A stretch of 64,000 nt of DNA from Schizochytrium sp. CCTCC M209059 (lineage: Eukaryota; Sar; Bigyra; Thraustochytrida; Thraustochytriidae), in assembly GCA_000818945.1 (NCBI GenBank), contig KN805418.1, positions 136,184 through 200,183 on the forward strand. The letters run 5' to 3'. Of this stretch, positions 50,955-61,500 are shown in pieces. The stretch's first letter is position 1; every line of letters begins with the position of its first letter. The position numbers and the translations under genes are program-made. Under the pieces are notes generated by a model that saw nothing but the letters and a program-made list of their open reading frames with translations, was not told the DNA's origin and made no database searches.

Positions 50955-51849
50955 ATGGATCAGGGTAGGTGGGGAGCGCGTGTGAGGGTCGAGGTCGCGC
51001 GGCGGTCGACTCGAGGCGACCGGCGGCGAGCGATGTCTGACCGGGGATGCGGCGTCAACGACGCCGAGAGCGATGGCGAGGAGGGTGAATATCGACGAAG
51101 GGAGCAGGGGAGGAGCAACGGCGGATGCGCTCGCACGGGGGAGCGAGAACGAGACCGAGACTGACGGCGGGAGAACTGATTTGATCTGGTGCTGGATCGC
51201 TGGTCGCGGCGAGTAGATGTGGTGAAAAAGAGGCTGGTGGCGAGGGACTCGGTTGTCCCGTCGACAGAGCCGTCCGTGGCGCAAGTCACGCGTGCTTTTC
51301 TGGCACTCCATGCAGAAACGGCAGCGGGTAGCGAGTCCGCTCTCAATGTCTTCTTGCGCGAGCTTGGGCTTCTCGAACTCGAGCTCACCAAGGCAAGTCT
51401 TGTCACCAAGCTTTCCGAAGACGAAATCAACCAGTATGGCCACCTCGAGGAAAAAATACGTACGTGAACTCCATCGAATCAGCAAGCAAGCGAAAAGAGG
51501 ATTTTTGTTGTCACGATCTCATACTTATCATCCCTCTCTGCAATGCGAACACATAAATACAGAGTCCCAGATCGACGCCGCTGAAAAAGACATTGCCCTC
51601 TTGCAAGAGGAACTCGCAAATGAGAGACTTGTTCGTCAACGCAAGGAAGAGTGTGAGGCGTTAGCAAGTCAAGTCAACACGGAGGTCCCGCGCGCTGTGT
51701 CTGAAGCTGCGGTAGCAGAAGTGGAAGCCGAACTTCAGACGCTTCGTGATCGCGAGCAAGGAGTCCTGGGTCAGCTCGATTTGCGACGCAAGCAATTCCA
51801 GCTTCTTATGCACGCGGTGGCGGAGCTCTCACAGACACTCAAGCAATAG
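50955..51849 (+). CDS. THOC7: THO complex subunit 7 (THOC7)
   Basis: Exons 50955-50964, 51217-51459 and 51563-51849 give 179 residues. The start MDQDVVKKRLVARD matches the DDEVIRKRLL start of THOC7. A coiled-coil body follows, and the end LDLRRKQFQLLMHAVAELSQTLKQ corresponds to the family's LELRRKQFHVLLSTIHELQQTL. THOC7 pairs with THOC5 in the THO/TREX complex, coupling transcription to mRNA export in the nucleus. All three junctions keep frame: codon GAT spans exons 1/2 and CAG spans exons 2/3. Slightly shorter than animal THOC7 (about 204). The 10-nt first exon matches the tiny first exons of the ubiquitin and L9 genes. Confidence 0.88.
50965..51216 (+). other. THOC7 intron 1
   Basis: Donor GTAGGT, acceptor GAGTAG, 252 nt. 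GACTGAC near 51159 is the best branch-point candidate. It is the only one of six introns here without a GTACGT donor. Confidence 0.8.
51460..51562 (+). other. THOC7 intron 2
   Basis: Donor GTACGT, acceptor AATACAG, 103 nt. No clear GACTAAC. Splicing gives HLEEKIQSQIDAAEKDI. Confidence 0.85.
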
Positions 51850-52584
51850 GCCTGCGCTTGCCAAAGACAAGTGCCCCTTCTCCGTCACTCTTGATGTTTA
51901 GTAAAATAACCAAGGAAAAAACTCTGTCTGCAGCTGTACACAGTACCCTCTTACCTTTTTTCCCCAAGCTCTTTGGTTCGATTTTTTTCCTTTGTGCCAA
52001 CCAACTTGCGTTCGTCCATGAGCTCGCGCTCACTGTTGATTGGCATCGGCAAAGTGCCGAGCCGGAAGCAGCTCGAGTCCCGCCAATCTCAAGCTTCGAA
52101 GGTTGCGTGTGCCCTTTTATCCCCAAACGAACTAGGCCTAACCGTAAAAGCAGGGACTCAACGTGTGAAAAGCGTTGCGCGTCCCACCTCTACGCACGCA
52201 TAGTAAATAATGTAGGCGAGCCCACTCGAACCCAACCGAGGTCGAGGAGCTGCAAAGCGCCAAGGCCGCCCGGCGCGTACGCGAAGCGCGCGGAGCAGGC
52301 CGAGGTCGAGGCCGCCCGCGACACGCAAGGGCTGGCTGCCAGGCTTCTGCCGAGGTACGAACGGTGCGAGCCTGCGGCCGAGAAGGCGCCGCCAGCGGCT
52401 TCCGTTGAGCGACGTTGGAGCGCATCGTCCATCGCGGCGGCGACGGCACCGACGACGACACGTACGGCGGCGCCAGCGGCGACGTCGACGGCAACAAGCA
52501 CGTGAGCGCGAGCGCGGAGGACGCGAAAGGGTGCTAAAAGTGCGCGGAGAAGGTAGCAGAGAGAATTGAAAAGGAAGCCGAGCT
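51850..52584. other. Intergenic region upstream of the giant repeat gene
   Basis: 735 bp. The THOC7 3' UTR lies at the start. GC-rich CGGCGACG words at about 52430-52495 are probably leader of the next gene. An exon-like frame (VEELQSAKAARRVREAR) around 52240 has no start and was not accepted. Confidence 0.45.
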
Positions 52585-55500
52585 ATGGACGAGTATCTTC
52601 AGTGGGCAGAGCGACGCAAGTCGCAGGACGGCTCGGAAAATGACGCCACTGCAGCAGCAGCAGCAGCAGCAGCAGGGTCTGCAACGGAGGAACACAAGGA
52701 TAATTCCAAGACACGTCCCGCAGAAAGTACGGACGAGAAAAATGCTGCCACAAAGTCACGCATGGGGAAACGCAGAATCTTTGGCGGCAGGAAAAAGTCA
52801 TCCGTCGGCGTCGAGCCACAAGCAACGGCCTGGGATGGACCCGGGCCAAAGGCAGAGCAGTCCACGGTCGCAGGGTCAAACAAGATGAAAGATCTCGTAG
52901 GGGACGAAAAGGAGATCCTGAAAGAGGCGCTCCTCGAGGCCGGCACGGGCGCCGTCCTCAATGCCAACGAGAAGACCAAATCCGGAGACAACCCGATCGA
53001 TAATGATGAGAAGAATGACGAGACAAAGACAGACGACAGAGACTCTGGGGACAAGCGGAAAGGAGCACGAGCCGCGACACTCATGCGAAGAATGGCCAGT
53101 AGAGGGCGCACGCCACGAATTCTTCCCGACAAAGAAGCAGAAAAGCTTCTCACCGCACGAGATCTCTCGTACAACCCCTACAGGTACCGCAAGCACGCCC
53201 TCCGTCTCGCGCTCACATGCGCTGCCTTTTCACTGTCTCTCCTCTTCGTCCTGTGGGTCATGTCGGTGTTGTTGCGGCAGTATTACGGAATCGAATTCGA
53301 TGTTGCAAATCTCCTCATTCAGGAGGCCTCAACAGTGACGCCAGACGGGAGCATCGGAATTCACAGTCTCAACCCAGACGTTGAGCTCGAGGTTTCTGCA
53401 CGGGACGCCGACCCATTCTCGAGCACAATACGACTCACGACCAAGCAAGTCGAAGGTTCGGAGACCACACAGCAACGTCGCGCGAGACGCCAACTAGACT
53501 CCCAAAAGCAAAGCACCGGCGAGGAATCTACAACAAATGTACCAAAGCAAAAATCGACGTCCAAGTGGTCTCTGCCGTGGGGGCTTTCCATCACCCCAAA
53601 GAGTAGAAGCCTACAGACCACTACCTCTGCCCCAACTTCTGCCAATAATGCCGCCGCAAGCACAAATACACACACTGCGTTGGAATTTGGCGAACACAGG
53701 CTAGATGACAGCTTTCGACTCACAGGCTATCTCCGTTCGACGGACAGTGAGCTGGAGGTCCGGGCTCGTAACGATGTCATCCTCAATCCCGGCCTGAACG
53801 GCGTCATCGTGCTTAGTGATGCCGCTCAGGAGGGACGAGTCGGTATTGGAACGCGCACACCAGGGGCGCAATTGCACATCACGGGCGACGCCAAGCTCGA
53901 AGGACCCCTGGCTCTTTCAAACAAAACGACACTTGTCATTGAGAAGAGCGACGAAAGCGACGGTGCAGATGAGACGTTGACAGTCTCGAGTCATTTTACT
54001 ACTGCAGGGACCGTAGAGTCACCACGAGTGGTTATCGCTCCCTCGCTTGCTGTCAACGAAGACCGACCTTTTGTTCAAGTAAGCACCACAAGTGAAGGCG
54101 CCGCACTCGAGCTTGCGTACAACACGTCAAGTAGCGACACAGATCGCGCGGCTATTGTGCGAACCTCGGACGAACTTCAGACGAGGATTGGGTCCGAGAC
54201 TTTGCTTCGCGTCACGCCTGATGCCACCATCGTCGAAACTTCCCTCTTGCGAGCCGCACACGATGCCGACGTTGATGGGAATCTCAACGTTGGAGGTAGT
54301 ATTCAAACGGGTACGATTGAAGAAGGCTTTGGAGATATTGACATTGGTCTCGACAATAGTATTCGCGCAGGCAGTCTTCTGACCTCGGAGGCGCGCATCG
54401 AGGGGGCCCTTGACGCGAATCGGATCAATGTTCTCGACACAATCGACATCACAAACGCGACCATCGTTAGCCGCGAGCTCACACCACCCAATTTTATCGA
54501 GTATCTTACCGTCGGGGCCATCAATCTCACGCGTCTCAACTTTGAGCAAATGCATCTCAAACTCATACACAACCTGACCATCGAAGGCGGACTCGGTATC
54601 ACAGGAGATCAGCTTATCTCTGAAGGCGATGTTCACGTTGAAAATAACCGCGATACCGACAGCACAACATATCTCCCTGGCAATCTTGTCTTTGGTCTCG
54701 CAGGACATAATGATGCGGCCCGCTTTGATACCGTTATAACCGGCACAGAACTGCTCGTTTTCAAGCAGGCTCGCGGCGACAACTTCCAAGTCGTTTTTCG
54801 AATAGAGAGTCCCCCCGAAGACCAAGACGCAGTCCTCGTGCTTCCATCCAACATCACCACTGGGCTCGTTCTCACCACCGGGAACCTTGCTGATATCACA
54901 GCAACGGGCTCATTACGTGCAGGAAGCATTGAGCCCGGCTTCGGACCCATCCTTACTGCTGAACCCATTGCAACACAGGATGGGGCTCCTATCACAGCTT
55001 CAGGCACCTTTACAGCTGATGCAAACGTCATTTTCACAGGGACCTCGGTTCCTGCAGGAGCGACGATTGTTCTCTCTGCAGCTACAAGTTTTGTACAACT
55101 TTCCAGCGATGGGGCTGTGGAGGCCAATGATCTCCAAATCACCTCTGCAGGCGCTGCGGCGGGCCAGATTCTCGTTATTCGAAACAACGACGAAGAAGCT
55201 ACCTCCGGTGCCTTCGTCATTGCTCCCGGGGGCGCAGTTTTGTTGGTTTTTGATGGCATGAACTGGCGCGAGGTCGCTGGGGGTGCTCAGATTCTTGGCG
55301 TCACGGAGCTTACTGCCTCTGCCGACCTTGACATTGGTAACTATGAGTTTGCCGCCCTCGATCTCCGGGCGACCTCGCAACCAAACGGATACGTTGCCAT
55401 GTACGGTATGGGGGGTCTGCTTTCAAGCGCAGCCTTGCGGTACGACAGCGGCGCACTCGTTCTCGATGATGCGCTCAGGCTCGATACGCAGACTCTCGAG

Positions 55501-58500
55501 ACCTCTGCGGGTCCATTACGAATCGAGTCTACCACGGGAACTGTCTCCGTTGAAGACGTTGTTTTTTCCGGCCCAAATCTCTCTCAACTACAACAAGTGG
55601 AGTTTGACGCGACCATATCGAGCGCAACCATCCGATCCACGCAAGGGCTTGAGATTTCTTCTTCTGCAGGCGAGGTCATTGTCGAGGGCGTTGTCTTGGA
55701 CGCTGGAACTCTCACGATACCCTCCGACATCTCTTTGACGAACTCTGCCGCTCAGCGTCTATCGCATCAAGGCGGATCCGGGGAGGACCTACTCATTGCC
55801 TCCACAGCTGGAAATGTTCAGGTAGATGGCGTAACAATGGCCAACGGCAATGTCCATGTTCCTACTGACGTCGTTCTTGCTGCTGGCAATCTTGTCTTTG
55901 AGGCTGATACAGCGCAGCAGATCCGGCATCAGGGTGGTGTCAGTGGTGAGGATCTTTTAATAGTCTCCACAAACGGCAATGTCATTGCTGAAGAGGTCAC
56001 CTTTGCCTCTGGCAGTATGAGTGTACCTGGCGATGGGACTTTGACAACCGGGAATCTCCTTTTTGCTGCTGATGCTACGCAAGAAATCCGCCACGAAGGG
56101 TCGAGCGGGGACCTTCATGTACACAGTTCAAGTGGTGATGTTCAGATTGAGGACGTCTTGGTCAGCGGAGGATCACTTTCTGGCATTACAAGCGCGTCGC
56201 TTTCGGGGACTCTTGAACTCACAAACGATGATGCAAACATTCAACATGCCGGAGCAAATGGTCTAAGCATCGCTTCGGCAGCAGGTACAGTGGCTGTGGA
56301 GGGTGTGACCTTTGCTGGATCTGACGTCGCCAACGTCGGGTCTCTGGCGGTGAGCGCAGATATTCTCATGGAGAATTCTGCCACGCAGCGAATTCGACAC
56401 AGCGGTGGGCCGAGCGGAGATCTCCATCTCGTCAGTACGGCAGGAAACGTTGTTGTTGAAAACGTTCACTTTTCAGGTTCTGCCATGTCTTCTGTGACGA
56501 CACTGACAATGAGTAACGAGCTGACCATGTCGATGGACGCCGCTGTCCTTCGACACACGGGCGCCACGGGGCTTCATCTGTTGTCGCAAGCAGGCGCCGT
56601 CACCATTGAAGGACTTACTGTCGATGGCACCGACCTCACAGGCCTTCAAAATGTGCAAGTTTCCGGCAACGTGCAGCTCACTTCGACTTCGGCGCAAGCA
56701 TTTACCCATCTTGGGGACGCAGGGAGTGATCTGACGGTGACAAGCATTGCCGGGAACGTTGTTATAGAGGGCATCACTGTGGATGGCCAGGTTATGCGCG
56801 GCATTCAAAGCGCCGCCATCGACAACGCCCTTACGCTCGCTGCAGATGACGCAACCATTCAGCACACTGGTGCCACCTCGCTCCGTATTGAGTCAACTTC
56901 AGGAAGCGTGCGGGTGGAAGACGTCGTCTTCTCGGGCGGTGCAGTGTCTGGCATATCAAGCGCCGAGGTCGGAAGCACTATCGAGCTCCTGGATGATGCA
57001 GCAAGCCTTTCGCATTTCGGCGCCACAGGCTTGGCCATCGCCTCGGCTTCAGGGACCGTATCTGTCGAAGATGTGACCTTTGCTGGCGCAGACATCTCGG
57101 GCGTTGCACAAGTGAACATGAACGGGCCTCTGCGTATCGGTGCGGACGCCGCTTTAATTACACATACTGGATCAAGCTCGCTTGCGATTCAATCGACAAG
57201 TGGGAGCATTTCTCTCGAAGACATCACTGTGAATGGCGCTGCTGTTGCAGGGGTCTCTCAACTCGACATGTCGGCCAATTTGCTACTGAACGGGGGCGAC
57301 ATCGCATTCACGTCTTCAAGTTCTCAGACCTTGTCTCATGTGGGCGGTCCGGGACAAGATTTGGCGATCACTTCCGGCGGCAATGTCGTGGTCAATGGCG
57401 TCTCAATTCGCGGTGGTGCGCTCGATGGAGTAACAAGTCAGTCCATGTCCGGGACGCTGGAGCTTTCCGGCGACACCGCGCAGATCGAGCACGTTGGGAC
57501 CACCTCGCTTCAGATCATTTCCTCTTCGGGTACCGTTGCAGTGGAGGATGTTGTATTCCAAGGCGATGCCATTTCCTCGGTTTCCTCGCTTGCCATGTCA
57601 GCAGATCTAACGCTTACCTCTGGGGACCTCATGTTTGGAGCCGCCACAGAGCAGCGCATCACCCATGCTGGAGGTACGGGAGGAGACTTGATCATTTCTT
57701 CAAGCTCGGGAAATGTCGTTGTCGAGGGCGTCACGCTTGATAATGCGGCGGTTTCTGGAATCTCTGGACTCACTATGTCTGCAGACTTGGAGTTGACTTC
57801 AAACATTGCAAATATCGTGCACTCGGGAGCTTCGAAGCTGTCCATCGCCAGCACCTCGGGAAGCGTCCTTGTGGAGGGCGTCACGTTCTCGGATAATGCG
57901 ATCTCGCAAGTATCCACTCTCGAAATGACAGATGATCTCACCTTGACCCAAGCTGACTCAACCATCCGCCACACGGGAACGATAGGGCTGACCCTCCTGT
58001 CTGATGTGGGTCCCGTTCAGCTCGAGGATGTCATCTTTAATGGCGGTGCGGTCTCATCTGTCTCGTCTCTGAGCATGACGGGGGACATTTCTCTAAGTCA
58101 CGCAAGCGCATCCATCAGCCACACCGGCGCCACCTCGCTTTCTATTGCATCTGCCTCCGGAACAGTGCTTGTCGAAGGCGTCACCTTTGATACGGGGGAC
58201 GTTTTCGGCGTTGGGTCGTTTGATCTCGCAGGAGACCTGACAGTTTCGAGCGGCAGCATCCTGTTTTCCGGCTCGGGAACGCAAGCCCTGCGTCATGCAG
58301 GTGGAACTGGGGCTGATTTGGAAATCGGGTCGACTGGAACAGGCAAAGTAATCGTCGAGGGCGTATCTTTTGATGCTTCTGCCGTTTCAGATGTCTCCAC
58401 CCTGCAGATGAGCGACGACTTGACATTGTCCAAGGATGACGCGCGCATCGACCACACGGGAGCAACGGAGCTCACGATTGTGTCAACAAGCAGTGCTGTG

Positions 58501-61500
58501 CGCATCGAGGACGTTGTCTTCGAGGGCGCGGCAATTTCGTCTGTTTCAGACATGACCATGTCGGGCGATCTCACGCTCAGCGAGGACTCTTCCCATATTA
58601 CTCACGCAGGCGCCACTGCTTTGGAAATCGCCTCGACGGCTGGTTCGGTGCATGTAGAAGACGTCGTTTTTGCGGGTGACGAGATCAGCGGCATTGGGTC
58701 AGCCATGCTGTCGGGCGACGTTCTTCTGACCGCATCATCCACGCAGCGCATCGCACACACAGGGGGCGTGGGCGAGAATCTGGAGATCAGCTCGGGAGGT
58801 AATGTCCTCGTGAATGGCGTCGCAGTCAAAGCGAGTGCAATGCAAGGCATTTCGTCCCTTGCGATGTCAGGGGATCTGACGAGCACAGACGGAGGCATCT
58901 TTCTTTCATCGAGCAATGCAAAAAGTCTGGCGCACGCTGGCGGACCTGGTCAGGACCTTAGTGTCGTATCGGGCGGAAATGTTATTGTGGACGGGGTGAC
59001 GATGAACCAAGGTGCTCTTTCTGGCGTCAACGATTTCACAATGGATGGTGACATCACTCTTGTGCGTGACGAGGCACACATTACCCACACGGGTACAGCG
59101 TCGCTTACAATCGAGTCGAGTAGCGGAAGCGTCGTGGTCGAGGCTGTGGTGTTTGAAGGCGGAGTGATGAATGGCGTCACGGACATGACAATGAGTGGGA
59201 CGCTTTCACTGAGTGCCGCGGACGCAGTGCTCACGCACGAAGGTAGTAGCGGGCTTACGATTGCATCGTCTTCGGGCACAGTCGCTGTCGAGCAAGTCAC
59301 TTTTTCCGGTAGCTCCATGAGTGCTGTGGAAGATGTAGAGATGAGCGGTCATCTCACCTCGTCTGCAGGCAACGTACTGCTCACGAGCTCTTCACCGCAG
59401 ACCATTCAGCATACCGGTGGGTCGGGCCAAGACTTGACGCTTGCTTCTGGTGGGAATGTTGTGGTCGATTCTGTAACCGTTGACGATGGCGCAATGTCTG
59501 GTGTCAGGTCGATTTCCCTTGATGCAGACTTGGCGACTATTCTTCACGAAGGAGCTAGTTCCCTGGCGTTGTCTTCTTCTAGCGGTTCGGTGTCTGTCGA
59601 AAGTGTTATCTTTGATGGCAGCACGGTAAGCGGTGTCGGAGACTTGAGCCTGTCCGGTACTTTCTCGTCATCGACGGGCGACATAGAGCTCTCAAGCTTC
59701 ACCTCGCAGCAAATTTCGCATGCTGGGGGCGCCGGTGAAGATTTAGAAATCGTATCTGGAGGCAACGTTATTGTTGACAGTGTCACAATGAGCAACGGAG
59801 ATGTTCTCGGCGCCGTGGGCGTCTTCATGTCTGGCGATCTCGCGCTGTCGAACGATCAGGCTGGGATTGTCCATTCTGGAGCGACGTCACTCACAATCGA
59901 CTCTGATGCAGGAGACGTCATTGTTGCAGGTGTCACGATGAAGAATGCTGCTGTTGCGGGGGTATCATCTCTGAGTATGGGCGGATTATTGGATGCATCT
60001 GGCTCAGGCATTGCACTGAGCGCATCCGGTCCCCAGACGATCGAACACAATCATGCCTCCGCGCTCACCATCTCCTCGGGAGGAGGTATTATTGCGGAGG
60101 GTGTGAGCCTGACAGCAGGTGCTGCGAGTGGAATCACATCGCTGACCATGAGTGGGACCCTCGACTTGCTTGGTATTGGCCAGCAAACCATCCAGCACAC
60201 GGATGCGTCGCCGCTGGTCATCGCTTCCGGTGGCGGGCTTGTTGCGGAGGGCGTAACGCTAGATGAGGGAGCAGTTTCGGCCGTCACAACTCTCGCGATG
60301 TCGAGCACGCTCACATTCAGCGACGACATGGCAAGCATTGTTCATTCAGGGGTAACAAACCTGGACGTTTCATCGGGCGGAAATCTTGTACTCGAAGGCG
60401 TTACAATGAACAGCGGTGCTGTTTCTGCCGTGACCACGCTGGACGTCTCATCGCACATCACTTCGACCACGGGAGACGTGACGCTCGAAGCAGGAAATTT
60501 ACGCCTCAACGCTGGAGCAGAGCAGCGTATTGAGCACGCAGGCGGTGCAGCTGCAGACCTCGTGGTCGAATCGGGCGGCAATGTCGTTGTCGAAGGCGTC
60601 ACCATCGAGTCAGGTGCAATGTCAGCGGTCACCTCACTCGAAATGAGTGGGGATATGACATTGACGAGTGGTGATGTGCTTCTCGCCTCGTTGGGATCGC
60701 AAGGTATCACACACGCTGGTAATTCAGGTGCCGATTTGGTCGTGTCTTCGAGCGGGAACGTTGTCGTTGAAGGCCTGACGATGGCAGAGGGGGCACTTAC
60801 GGGGATGTCGACGCTGCACATGTCCGGAGATCTCACTGTCGATACAGGAGACATTGCTTTGACGCGACTAGGGCCGCAAAGTATCGTCCACGCCGACACG
60901 AGCGCACTCGCCCTCGCGTCTGGCGGAGACCTCATCGTTGATGGCGTCACTGTTAACGAAGGCGAGGTTGCCGGCGTGGCTGGGCTCACGATGGCGGGAG
61001 ATCTTACGAACAGCAATGGTGATATTCTTCTCGCAAAAGCTGGAAATCAGGAAATCATCCACGGAGACTCTTCAAGCCTTACACTGCGCTCAGGCGGGGA
61101 CCTCGTCGTAGAGTCTGTGACTTTCAACGAAGGATCGATGTCGGGCGTCACCGCTTTTTCCGCGGCCGGGCCTTTGTCTCTTTCCCAGGACGCTGCAGCG
61201 CTTCAGCATACGGGCGCAACCTCGCTAACAATAAGCTCTGCAGGTGATCTTATTGCCGAAGACGTCACCATAAACAACGGCGACGTTTCCAACGTCGGAT
61301 CGATTGCCATGTCCGGGAATATACACTCTACGTCAGGAAGCATTCAGCTGACCTCTGGCAACATCAATCTGCAAAGCACTTCGGCACAGAGCATCTCCCA
61401 CACGGGAAGCGCTGGCCAGGATCTTGCAATCTCCTCTGGAGCCAATGTCATTGTTGATGCCGTCACGCACAACAATGGCGCTCTCACTGGAGTCACCACG

